Positions 18,551 to 26,509 of a DNA stretch of 64,000 nucleotides are shown in pieces (the stretch's first letter is position 1; each line of letters starts with the position of its first letter). Position numbers and translations under genes: made by a program. This stretch comes from Bradyrhizobium sp. CCGUVB4N (GTDB lineage: Bacteria > Pseudomonadota > Alphaproteobacteria > Rhizobiales > Xanthobacteraceae): positions 4,836,001 through 4,900,000 of the forward strand of contig NZ_JANADP010000001.1 of assembly GCF_024199945.1 (NCBI RefSeq), read 5' to 3'. The notes under the pieces are model-generated. The model was given only the letters and a program-made list of their open reading frames with translations, searched no databases and had not been told where the DNA came from.

Positions 18551-19585
18551 CTAGACGAACGGCAGCTTGATGTTGCTGCGCTTCTCCAGCCATTCCGGCA
18601 CCGGCAGGTTCTTGGCCCGCATGAAGTCGGCGTTGAACAGCTTCGACTGATAGCGGCTACCGGAATCGCAGAGAATGGTAACGATGGTTTTGCCGGGGCC
18701 AAGCTGCTTGGCGAGCCGCATCGCGCCGACGATGTTGATGCCGGTGGACCCGCCGAGGCAAAGGCCTTCGTGCTGCAGCAGCTCGTAGATCACCGTGACG
18801 GCTTCCGCATCGGGAATGAGATAGGCGTCGTCGACCTTGGCGCTCTCGACGATCGCGGTTTTCCGGCCGAGCCCGATGCCTTCCGTGATGGAGTCGCCGG
18901 GCGTTGCCTTGGCTTCGCCGGTCCTGAAATATTCAAACATGCCGGCGCCGTGCGGATCGGCGCAGGCGATCCGGATATCCTTGTTCTTCTCTTTCAGAAA
19001 ACGGCTGGTGCCGGCAAGCGTGCCGCCGCTGCCGACCGAGCAGACGAAGCCGTCGATCTTGCCGCCGGTCTGCTGCCAGATCTCGGGACCGGTCGAGTCG
19101 TAATGCGCCTTGGCGTTGTCGAGATTGTTCCACTGGTCGGCGAACAGCACGCCGTTTGGCTCGGTCTTGCGCAGCTCGTCGGCAAGACGGCGGCCGACAT
19201 GCTGGTAGTTGTTCGGATTGGAGTAGGGCAGGGCCGGCGATTCCAGCAGTTCGGCGCCGCACAGCTTCAGAAAATCCTTCTTCTCCTGGCTCTGCGTCTC
19301 CGGGATCACGATCAGCGTGCGATAGCCGCGCGCGCTCGCCACCACCGCAAGACCGATGCCGGTGTTGCCGGCGGTCGCTTCCACCACGAGACCGCCCGGC
19401 TTCAGCTCGCCGCGCTTCTCGGCTTCCTGGATCATCCATTTGCCGGCGCGATCCTTGACCGACTGGCCGGGATTCATGAACTCGGCCTTGCCAAGAATGG
19501 TGCAGCCGGTCAGTTCGGACGCGCGCTTGAGCTTGATGAGCGGGGTGTTGCCGATGGCGTCGACAACGTCGTTTTTGATGGTCAT
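18551..19585 (-). CDS. cysK: Cysteine synthase A
   Basis: 344 residues, PLP-dependent. The PLP lysine is in NPGQSVKDRAGKW (near residue 45). The asparagine/phosphate loop TAGNTGIGLAV replaces the usual TSGNTG serine by alanine at one position. The glycine-rich phosphate-binding loop is CSVGSGGTLAG. It makes L-cysteine from O-acetylserine and sulfide. The ATG at 19585 is used; an in-frame TTG at 19594 is also possible. It is the last gene of a minus-strand run behind the Cfa-type gene with a 97-base gap that contains a small perfect hairpin (gaccct / agggtc, 19622-19638), so it may have its own promoter. Confidence 0.9.
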   Translation of the reverse strand: MTIKNDVVDAIGNTPLIKLKRASELTGCTILGKAEFMNPGQSVKDRAGKWMIQEAEKRGELKPGGLVVEATAGNTGIGLAVVASARGYRTLIVIPETQSQEKKDFLKLCGAELLESPALPYSNPNNYQHVGRRLADELRKTEPNGVLFADQWNNLDNAKAHYDSTGPEIWQQTGGKIDGFVCSVGSGGTLAGTSRFLKEKNKDIRIACADPHGAGMFEYFRTGEAKATPGDSITEGIGLGRKTAIVESAKVDDAYLIPDAEAVTVIYELLQHEGLCLGGSTGINIVGAMRLAKQLGPGKTIVTILCDSGSRYQSKLFNADFMRAKNLPVPEWLEKRSNIKLPFV

Positions 19586-19682
19586 GTCAGGCAATTACCG
19601 GCTGGATGCGAGAAGTCACCAGACCCTAAAGTAGGGTCGCCGGGCTTACAAGCGACCCCTTGCAAGGCGAGGGCGCAAACCC

Positions 19683-20924
19683 TTATTGCTGCTTTGCGAA
19701 GATGACCTGCCGGACGTCGATATTGCCGGACAGGAATCCGGCCTCGCAATAGGCGAGATAATACTCCCACAGCCGCCGGAACCGGTCGTCGAAGCCCAGC
19801 GGGACCAAGCCCGGCCACGCCGCGCGAAAGTTATTTCGCCAGGTGGCAAGCGTCTTGGCATAATCTTGCCCGAAGATGCGCTCGCCGATGACGGGGACGT
19901 TGAACCGGTCACCGAGCGACTTCAGCACCGCCGGCGAGGGCAGCATGCCGCCGGGAAACACGTAGCGCTGGATGAAGTCGACCTCGCGCCGGTAGCCCTG
20001 GAACAGCTTGTCCTGGATCGTGATGGCCTGGATGCCGGCCAGCCCGCCCGGCAGCAGCCGGTCGCGCAGCTGGGCGAAATAGCGCGGCCAGAACTGCTCG
20101 CCGACCGCCTCGATCATCTCAATCGACGCGATCCGATCGTAGCGATCCCGCTCGTCGCGATAATCCTGCAGCCGGATCTCGACCTTCTCCGCGAGGCCGG
20201 CTTCGTGGATGCGCTTGCGCGCAAAGTCGCGCTGCTCGGTCGAGATCGTGAGGCCGACGACGCGCGCGCCAAACGTCTTGGCGGCGAATTCGGCGAAGCC
20301 GCCCCAGCCGCAGCCGATCTCGAGCAGCTTCTGGCCGGGCTTCAGGTCGAGCGCTTCGGCGAGGCGGCGATATTTGTTGGTCTGCGCGGCCGTGAGGTCC
20401 GTGGTGGTCTCGTCGTACAGGGCTGAGGAATAGGTCATGCTCGGATCGAGCCAGGCCGAGTAGAACGCATTGCCGATGTCGTAATGGGCGTGGATGTTGC
20501 GCCTCGCCTGGCGGCGGGTGTTGCGGTTGAACCAGTGCTGGACCATCTGGACGAACCGCATCAGCGGCTTGTCACGCAGCATCGCCTGGATCAGATCGTG
20601 GTTGACGCAGAACAGGTAGAGAAACTGCGTCAGGTCCGGCGTATCCCAATCGCCGGCCAGATAGGCTTCTGCGATGCCGATATCGCCGCCATTGATCAGC
20701 CGCGCGGCGACGCTGTAATTGTGGAGGCGCATCGCTGCCTTCGGGCCCGGCTCGTTTCCGCCCAGCCGGATCAAGCGCCCGTCGGGCAGCGTGACGTCGA
20801 GCGTACCGCGCCGCAGTCGCGCCCCGAAGGCCAGCGCAAGGCGGACGATGCGCGGCAGGTCGGCAAACACTGTTTCGACGTCGTCGGGCGTCACCGAGAT
20901 GGCATTCGACATCGGAAAATCCAT
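19683..20924 (-). CDS. Cyclopropane-fatty-acyl-phospholipid synthase family methyltransferase
   Basis: About 413 residues. The SAM-binding motif EIGCGWGGFAEFAA lies near residue 200, preceded by the CFA hallmark YDIGNAFYSAWLD and TYSSALY. It methylates unsaturated acyl chains of phospholipids in the inner membrane, using S-adenosylmethionine. Start choice is uncertain: TTG 20927, ATG 20924 or ATG 20912. It lies 80 bases downstream of the DUF1365 gene, in a block with an FAD oxidoreductase. Plain cyclopropanation is the default reading; UfaM-type methylation toward furan fatty acids is an alternative suggested by the neighbours. Confidence 0.88.
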   Translation of the reverse strand: MDFPMSNAISVTPDDVETVFADLPRIVRLALAFGARLRRGTLDVTLPDGRLIRLGGNEPGPKAAMRLHNYSVAARLINGGDIGIAEAYLAGDWDTPDLTQFLYLFCVNHDLIQAMLRDKPLMRFVQMVQHWFNRNTRRQARRNIHAHYDIGNAFYSAWLDPSMTYSSALYDETTTDLTAAQTNKYRRLAEALDLKPGQKLLEIGCGWGGFAEFAAKTFGARVVGLTISTEQRDFARKRIHEAGLAEKVEIRLQDYRDERDRYDRIASIEMIEAVGEQFWPRYFAQLRDRLLPGGLAGIQAITIQDKLFQGYRREVDFIQRYVFPGGMLPSPAVLKSLGDRFNVPVIGERIFGQDYAKTLATWRNNFRAAWPGLVPLGFDDRFRRLWEYYLAYCEAGFLSGNIDVRQVIFAKQQ

Positions 20925-21007
20925 CAACTGAACGGATACTGTCCGACCGCGAGCCGAGCGCGCCTATCCCGCTTCTATCGCTGGACCCGTGCGCGCCCCG
21001 CAACCGG

Positions 21008-21844
21008 TCAGCTATCAGCAATATAGGGATGCACTTTGTCGTGCGCCAAGGTGGTTTCGCCGTTACGCTGCTCTGCGGCATTCGGCCGTGGCACCAGCCG
21101 GACACCCTTCAGCCAAAGCCGTAGCGCCTCCCAGTGGATCGCCGCCATCACCTTGAGGCTGACGAGCGGCAACGCAACGAACGACCGCAGCAGGGCAGCG
21201 GAAGTCAGGGCGCGGCGGCGGCCGCTGAAGGTCGCCGCGAGCAGCGGGCCGTCGCGGTCGGTCTCCAGAATGCGCAGCTTGACCGTGTCGGACGGTGGCA
21301 ACACCCGAAAACGGTAGCGCATCGCCATCGGCATGAAGGGTGAGACGTAGAACAGTTTGTCCTGCTGCTGCCGCAGGCCCGCATCGGTCCATTCACCCGG
21401 CTGCACCGGCAGGATGTATGGATGAATCTCACCAAAAGTGTTGCGCACCTCGTAGATCATCAGCGCCAGTTGGCCATCTGCGCGATAGCAGAAGTAGACC
21501 GAGAGCGGGCTGAAGCCGTAGCCGAGCAGGCGGGGATAACAGAGCAGCTCGACCCGGCCGCCACCGAGATCGATGCCGTGTGCGGCAGCGCGGCCCTCCG
21601 CATAGGCGCGCAGCGAGGAGCCGTCGCGCGGGCCGTGGTCTTTCTCGTGAAAACTGTAGAGCGCAGCGCGGTTGATGCCGAACAGCGCCGTCTGCCGGTC
21701 GGCCTCGCCAAGCCGGTCGAGATCAATCAGCAGGCTCATGACGCGGTAGCTGAAGCGATGGCCCGTCGGCTTCAGCCGCGCATGCATGACGTCGCCGAAA
21801 TAGAGCGAAGCGGCGTCGGTCGCGGGAAGGGCTCTCGTCTCCAT
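21008..21844 (-). CDS. DUF1365 domain-containing protein
   Basis: 278 residues. Landmarks are YFGDVMHARLKPTGHRFSYR at the N terminus, YPRLLGYGFSPLSVYFCYR in the centre and KLFYVSPFMPM, all typical of DUF1365. The family is cytoplasmic, of unknown activity, and nearly always sits between an FAD-dependent amine-oxidase-like protein and a Cfa-type methyltransferase, exactly as here. The ATG at 21844 lies 4 bases beyond the upstream gene's stop, indicating one operon. Confidence 0.85.
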   Translation of the reverse strand: METRALPATDAASLYFGDVMHARLKPTGHRFSYRVMSLLIDLDRLGEADRQTALFGINRAALYSFHEKDHGPRDGSSLRAYAEGRAAAHGIDLGGGRVELLCYPRLLGYGFSPLSVYFCYRADGQLALMIYEVRNTFGEIHPYILPVQPGEWTDAGLRQQQDKLFYVSPFMPMAMRYRFRVLPPSDTVKLRILETDRDGPLLAATFSGRRRALTSAALLRSFVALPLVSLKVMAAIHWEALRLWLKGVRLVPRPNAAEQRNGETTLAHDKVHPYIADS

Positions 21845-21848
21845 CGCG

Positions 21849-23162
21849 CTACTCCGCGGCCTCCGCGAGCTCGACTGGTGCCGCGCGCCATGGCGCGGTC
21901 GCCCCGAGCGCCTCGGCGACGCCAAGGGCCGAGCGCAGGCCATCCTCGTGAAAGCCATAGCCGGTCCAAGCGCCGCAGAACCAGGTGTGCTGCGTCCCCT
22001 GGATTTCGCCAAGCCGCTTCTGCGCGGCGAAGGCCGCCGCATTGTACTGCGGATGCTCGCAGAGGTAATGGCCGAAGGTGAGCTCGGGCGCGGGCTCGAA
22101 CGGCGGGTTGAGGCTGACGAACAGCGGCATGCCGGGATCGATGCCCTGGAGGTTGTTCATCCAGTAGGTCACCGCGACGTCGTTTGTCGCATCTCCCTCA
22201 CGCTGCCAGCGCAGGAAATTCCAAGACGCCCAGGCATGCCGGCGCTTCGGCATCAGCCTGACGTCACGATGGAGATAGACCCTGTTCGGGGAATAACGGA
22301 TGGCGCCGAGGATGTCCCGCTCGCGCGGGTCTGCGTCGGACAGCATCGCGAGCGCCTGGTCGCTGTGGGTGGCGATCACCACGTGATCGAATGTCTCGCA
22401 CCCACCGTGGCTGTCATGGACGACGACGCCATGAGGACTGCGCTCGACCGACGTGACCGCGCAGCCGAGCCGGACGCGATCCTTGAACCCGGCCTGCAGC
22501 CGCTCGACATAGCGCCGGCTGCCGCCCTTGACCGTACGCCAGACCGGCCGGTCGTAGTGCAGCAGGCGATGATTGTCGAAAAAGGTGACAAAGTTCTCGG
22601 CCGGAAAGTCGAGCATCTCGTTCGCAGGCGCGGACCAGATCGCGGCGCCCATCGGTGCGAGATAGTCGGTCAGCAGCCGTTTGGAGAAACGCCGTTGCCT
22701 GAAGTAGTCGCCGAGTGTCAGCCCGCTCAGGCGGCCGTCGCGCAAATCGTCGACACTTTGCCGACCGAATGTCGGGATCTCCGTGAGCATCCGCAGATAG
22801 GACGGAGAGAGCAGGTTGCCAGCCTGCGCAAACAGGCCTGCCGCCGTCTCCCGCCAGTCATTGCCGCCGCCGCGCCATTCGAACCGGCCGCGGTCGGCTG
22901 AGACGGCAAAGCTCATGCAGCTCGCCACCGTCTCGACGCCGAGATGGGCGAACATTGCGGTCAGGTCGGGATAGTTGAGCTCGTTGTAGACGATGAAGCC
23001 GATATCGACCGCGACCGGCGTGCCCTTGTAGTCGATGGTGACGGTGTGGCTGTGGCCGCCGGGGCGCAGCTCGCGGTCATAGACCGTCACCGGATAGCGC
23101 TGCGAAAGCGTCCAGGCCGCCGCGTTGCCGGCGATGCCCGTTCCGATGACCGCGATGCGCAT
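21849..23162 (-). CDS. FAD-dependent oxidoreductase of the CFA/DUF1365 cluster
   Basis: 437 residues. The N-terminal dinucleotide-binding motif is RIAVIGTGIAGNAAAW, with the acidic end of strand 2 in VTVYDREL and the flavin-family GGHSHTV. It resembles amine-oxidase/desaturase-type flavoproteins. It starts a three-gene lipid-modifying set (FAD protein, DUF1365, Cfa) on the minus strand. In Rhodobacter, related sets are linked to singlet-oxygen response and furan fatty acid formation; a desaturase-like role on methylated acyl chains is inferred. A weak ECF-type promoter candidate lies 35 bases upstream. Confidence 0.82.
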   Translation of the reverse strand: MRIAVIGTGIAGNAAAWTLSQRYPVTVYDRELRPGGHSHTVTIDYKGTPVAVDIGFIVYNELNYPDLTAMFAHLGVETVASCMSFAVSADRGRFEWRGGGNDWRETAAGLFAQAGNLLSPSYLRMLTEIPTFGRQSVDDLRDGRLSGLTLGDYFRQRRFSKRLLTDYLAPMGAAIWSAPANEMLDFPAENFVTFFDNHRLLHYDRPVWRTVKGGSRRYVERLQAGFKDRVRLGCAVTSVERSPHGVVVHDSHGGCETFDHVVIATHSDQALAMLSDADPRERDILGAIRYSPNRVYLHRDVRLMPKRRHAWASWNFLRWQREGDATNDVAVTYWMNNLQGIDPGMPLFVSLNPPFEPAPELTFGHYLCEHPQYNAAAFAAQKRLGEIQGTQHTWFCGAWTGYGFHEDGLRSALGVAEALGATAPWRAAPVELAEAAE

Positions 23163-23196
23163 GTGTGAAAGTGTCCCTGCCTCGTGTGAAGCAAGC

Positions 23197-23222
23197 TACG
23201 GTGCGTTGCGGTGCAGGTTTCA
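23197..23222 (-). promoter_or_regulatory. Candidate ECF-type promoter for the FAD/DUF1365/Cfa operon
   Basis: On the minus strand TGAAAC (complement of 23217-23222) and CGTA (complement of 23197-23200) are separated by 16 bases, about 35 bases before the FAD gene start. This loosely resembles the GGAAC-N16/17-CGTT pattern of EcfG or related ECF sigma factors. The match is imperfect at both boxes. Confidence 0.25.
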
Positions 23223-23251
23223 GTGGAGCAAAGGCGGCGTCCGCTGGTCTC

Positions 23252-23268
23252 GCGGCCAGTGTGGCCGC
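23252..23268. promoter_or_regulatory. Inverted repeat, possible operator
   Basis: gcggcca-gtg-tggccgc: 7-bp perfect arms with a 3-base centre, in the divergent region. The size suits a dimeric repressor site, but the sequence is GC-only and could arise by chance. Confidence 0.3.
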
Positions 23269-23400
23269 AATATCACATGAAATCTTGGTAAGCTTGAACG
23301 CGCTTCGGAGTGGCACGGCAAATCAAAAAGTCCCTGCGAGACAGTAGCTTTTTGTATTTTCGTTGTCTCGAACCGGCTGTGATCGGGCGTGCTTTTCGCA

Positions 23401-23429
23401 GGTGCGGGACTGTCCCGCAGTTCCGCACC
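23401..23429. promoter_or_regulatory. Overlapping inverted repeats upstream of the RND operon
   Basis: Two nested symmetric elements share the same bases: tgcggga-ctg-tcccgca (23403-23419) and ggtgcgg ... ccgcacc (23401-23407 / 23423-23429). They lie about 130-160 bases before the efflux operon. They could be a TetR/MarR-type operator for the pump, or two alternative RNA hairpins in its leader. Confidence 0.35.
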
Positions 23430-23559
23430 CGGCTAGGATGAAATTCAGGTTCCGCAGAAAGCATCACGCTGTGATCGAGCTACAGAAAGGCCTCCAGCCG
23501 CCCGCCCGCGAATCGGCTAATCCGGCCGCGCGGTGGCGGCGTGATCTGCCTGGCAGGGG

Positions 23560-25035
23560 GTGGATGTGACACAGCGGGTTCCGGCCGTCGCGAAGCGGCA
23601 ATTCCTCGGGTCTGCGTCGCGAACGCTGCGTGCGGTCGCCGTGGTGTGCCTGGCTTCGAGCTCGGGCGCCTGCGTCCTGACCCAGGACCTTCCCGATCCC
23701 GCACTCGATGTCCCCACACAATACAAATACGCCGGGAAGGCGGATGCGCCGCCGACGCTGGATTGGTGGCGCGGCTTCCGCTCGACCGAACTGACGCAGC
23801 TGATGGAGGAGGCGCAGACCGTCAACCTCGACATCGCGGCCGCGGTCTCGCGGATCGTGGAGGCCGACGCCCAGGCGCGCCAGGCGGGCGCGGCACTGCT
23901 GCCCAGCCTGTCGGGAAGCGGTTCGGAGACGTATTCGCGCACGTCCGGCTCGAGCGCGTCGGGCCTGACCAATGGCGGCCGTGAAGTCGTCAACTATTCC
24001 GCGTCGCTGAGTGCCAGCTATCAGCTCGATTTCTGGGGCCAGAACCGCGACGCCTTGCAGACGGCGGAGGAGACCGCCAACGCCAGCCGGTTCGACCGCG
24101 ACACCGTCGCGCTGACGACGCTCGCAGCCGTCGCCAATGCCTATTTCCAGGTGCTGTCCTCGCAGGACCGCCTGCGCACCGCCCAGCGCAACATCGCCAG
24201 CGCCCAGCGCATCCTCGATGCCATCCGGGAGCGCCGCAAGGCCGGCACCGGCACCGATCTCGACGTCGCCCAGCAGGAGAGCGTGCTGGCCAACCAGAAG
24301 GCGCTGGTGCCACCGCTGCGCCAGACCCTCGACCAGAACACCAATGCGCTGGCGGTGCTGGTGTCGCGTCCGCCGGAGAGCGTGCGCCTCGCGGGCGGCT
24401 CGCTGGACCGGATCGCGATCCCGCGGGTCACGCCCGGCCTGCCGTCCGAGCTCCTGACCCAGCGGCCGGACATCCGCCGGCAGGAGGCGCAGCTCGCCTC
24501 GGCCACCGCCAATATCGGCAATGCGCGTGCGCAGTTCTTCCCGACCATCCAGCTCACCGGCAATGGCGGCTATCAGAGCTCGGCGCTGGTCTCGCTGTTC
24601 CAGCCGCACGCGGCGTTCTTCCAGCTGGTCGGCAGCGCGACCCAGCCGATCTTCGACGGCGGCAAGATCCTCGGCAATTTCGAGTACGCGAAGGCGCGGC
24701 AGGAGGAGCTGCTGCAGACTTACCGCAAGACCATCGTCCAGGCCTTCACCGACGTCGACAATGCGCTGTTCTCGATCAAGCAGACCACGATCAAGCTGCA
24801 ATTGCAGCGCGATGTCGTCAACGCCTCGCGGCGCGCCTTCGACCTCGCGGAGCAGCAGCTGCGCGCCGGCACGGCCGATATCGTCACCGTGCTCAACACC
24901 CAACTGACGCTGTTCCAGGCCGAAGACACCCTGGCGCAGGCGCAGCTCGCACGCCTTCTTGCCATTGTCAGCCTGTATCAGGCGCTTGGCGGCGGCTGGG
25001 AGCCGCGAATGGAGAAACCGGTCAATGCTCTTTAA
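23560..25035 (+). CDS. RND efflux outer-membrane lipoprotein, NodT family
   Basis: 491 residues. A hydrophobic N terminus ends in a lipobox-like SSSGAC (near residue 30), predicting a lipid-anchored outer membrane channel. The two outer membrane efflux protein repeats are visible as long helices, with TDLDVAQQES and ADIVTVLNTQLTLFQAED marking corresponding positions. TQPIFDGGKI is typical of NodT/OprM proteins. A GTG start at 23560 follows a purine-rich caggggg; a second in-frame GTG lies two codons later. It overlaps the membrane fusion protein gene by 11 bases. Confidence 0.9.
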   Translation: MDVTQRVPAVAKRQFLGSASRTLRAVAVVCLASSSGACVLTQDLPDPALDVPTQYKYAGKADAPPTLDWWRGFRSTELTQLMEEAQTVNLDIAAAVSRIVEADAQARQAGAALLPSLSGSGSETYSRTSGSSASGLTNGGREVVNYSASLSASYQLDFWGQNRDALQTAEETANASRFDRDTVALTTLAAVANAYFQVLSSQDRLRTAQRNIASAQRILDAIRERRKAGTGTDLDVAQQESVLANQKALVPPLRQTLDQNTNALAVLVSRPPESVRLAGGSLDRIAIPRVTPGLPSELLTQRPDIRRQEAQLASATANIGNARAQFFPTIQLTGNGGYQSSALVSLFQPHAAFFQLVGSATQPIFDGGKILGNFEYAKARQEELLQTYRKTIVQAFTDVDNALFSIKQTTIKLQLQRDVVNASRRAFDLAEQQLRAGTADIVTVLNTQLTLFQAEDTLAQAQLARLLAIVSLYQALGGGWEPRMEKPVNAL

Positions 25036-26473
25036 GCCGGATACGAAGGACAACGCGAAACAGGGGACGGCGAAAAAGTCGCGCGGCCGCGGCTTCGTCA
25101 TGACCCTGATCACGCTCGCGATCCTCGGCGGCCTCGGCTATCTCGGCTGGACCGTGATGCAGCAGAAGCCGCAACAGGCGGCCGGCGGTCGTGGCCAGCA
25201 GCGGCCCGATCTGCCGGTGCCCGTGCTGGCGGCGACACCCAAGGTCCAGGACGTTCCGGTCTATCTCGACGGCGTCGGCGCGATCCGCGCGCTCAACACC
25301 GTCACCGTTCGCTCGCAGGTCGACGGCAAGCTGATTGCGGTCAAGTTCACCGAGGGCCAGGACGTCAAGAAGGGCGACGTGCTCGGCGAGATCGACCCGG
25401 CGCTCTACCAGGCGACCTATGACCAGGCCGTCGCCAAGAAGGCGCAGGACGAAGCCCAGCTCGCCAACCAGCGCATCGACCTGACGCGCTACGAGCAGCT
25501 CGCGGCCTCCAATGCCGGCTCGAAGCAGCAGGCCGACACCCAGCGCGCCGCGGTCGCCCAGACCGAGGCGCTGGTCAAGGCTGACCAGGCCGCGATCGAC
25601 AACGCGGCGGCGACGCTGAGCTACACCAAGATCGTGGCGCCGCTGTCGGGCCGCGCCGGCCTGCGCCAGGTCGACCAGGGCAACATCATCCACGCCGCCG
25701 ACACCACCGGCCTCGTCGTCATCACGCAATTGCAGCCGATCGCGGTGTGGTTCAGCCTGCCGCAGCAGCAGATCATGCGCGTCAACGCGGCCGCAGCGAA
25801 AGGCTCGCTTGCGGTCGACGTGTTCGGCAATGACGGCGTCACGGTGATCGACACCGGCAAGCTCACCGGCATCGACAACCAGGTCGACCAGACCACCGGC
25901 ACGCTCAAGCTCAAGGCGGAATTCCCCAACGCCAATTACCAGCTCTGGCCCGGCCAGTTCGTCAATGTCCGCCTCAAGGTCGAGACATTGTCGCAGGCGC
26001 TGGTGGTGCCGACATCGGCGGTGCAGCGCGGACCGATCGGCACGTTCAGCTATGTCATCGGCGAGGGCGACATCGTCTCGGCCAAGCCGGTGACGGTGAC
26101 GCAGCAGAATGAGCATGACGCGGTCATTGCGAGCGGCCTTTCGCCGAACGACCGGGTCGTGACCACGGGCTTTGCCAATCTGTCCGACGGCTCCAAGGTG
26201 ATCGTCGGCCGCGATGAGCAGACGCCCTCGGCCGATCTCGCCCCGCGGAAGCGCACGCGCGCGCCTCAGGGAGACGGGAAGGGCGGTCAGGCCAAGGACG
26301 GGCAGAAGGACGGATCGGGCAAGGACGGCGAATTCCGCGCCAAGCGGAAAAGTAGCGAAGGCGACCAGAAGGGGCAGACCGGACCGGCACCGGGGCCAGG
26401 AGCAGGTCCGAGTGCAAGTCCAAGTGCAAGTCCGAGTCCGAGTGCATCGGGGGCTGGAGCAAAGCAGCCATGA
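25025..26473 (+). CDS. RND efflux periplasmic adaptor (membrane fusion protein)
   Basis: 482 residues. An N-terminal membrane anchor (GFVMTLITLAILGGLGYLGW) is followed by the lipoyl-like hairpin RSQVDGKLIAVKFTEGQDVKKGDV, a long coiled-coil hairpin, and beta-barrel and membrane-proximal domains (LKAEFPNANYQLWPGQFVNV). It resembles MdtA. It bridges the permeases and the outer membrane channel. Oddity: about 75 residues of Gly/Lys/Asp then Pro/Ser/Ala low-complexity sequence follow the folded part, encoded partly by a short tandem repeat. The ATG at 25025 overlaps the upstream stop. Confidence 0.92.
   Translation: MLFKPDTKDNAKQGTAKKSRGRGFVMTLITLAILGGLGYLGWTVMQQKPQQAAGGRGQQRPDLPVPVLAATPKVQDVPVYLDGVGAIRALNTVTVRSQVDGKLIAVKFTEGQDVKKGDVLGEIDPALYQATYDQAVAKKAQDEAQLANQRIDLTRYEQLAASNAGSKQQADTQRAAVAQTEALVKADQAAIDNAAATLSYTKIVAPLSGRAGLRQVDQGNIIHAADTTGLVVITQLQPIAVWFSLPQQQIMRVNAAAAKGSLAVDVFGNDGVTVIDTGKLTGIDNQVDQTTGTLKLKAEFPNANYQLWPGQFVNVRLKVETLSQALVVPTSAVQRGPIGTFSYVIGEGDIVSAKPVTVTQQNEHDAVIASGLSPNDRVVTTGFANLSDGSKVIVGRDEQTPSADLAPRKRTRAPQGDGKGGQAKDGQKDGSGKDGEFRAKRKSSEGDQKGQTGPAPGPGAGPSASPSASPSPSASGAGAKQP
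26408..26448. repeat. Short tandem repeat in the adaptor C-terminal tail
   Basis: Near-perfect alternation of agtgca / agtcca / agtccg hexamers (about 12-base period) encodes a Ser-Ala/Ser-Pro tail. This is a slippage-prone microsatellite; unit changes of 6 bases would keep the frame. Confidence 0.6.
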
Positions 26474-26509
26474 CCCGGACAAAGTCGGACTGACGACGAG
26501 GCGCATCTC

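Larger units (their letters stand above)
23163..23559. other. Divergent intergenic region between lipid-modifying and RND efflux operons
   Basis: 397 bases separating the minus-strand FAD gene from the plus-strand efflux operon. I see two compact 7-3-7 inverted repeats (23252-23268 and 23403-23419), a candidate ECF promoter toward the FAD gene, and an AT-richer stretch around 23320-23365 that may hold the efflux promoter. No regulator gene is present, although RND operons are often flanked by a TetR gene. No convincing ORF is seen. Confidence 0.5.

Noticed and set aside
26408..26448. Repeat array that could suggest CRISPR
   Set aside because: The units are 6-12 bases without spacers and lie inside the adaptor coding sequence; they encode a Ser/Pro/Ala tail.
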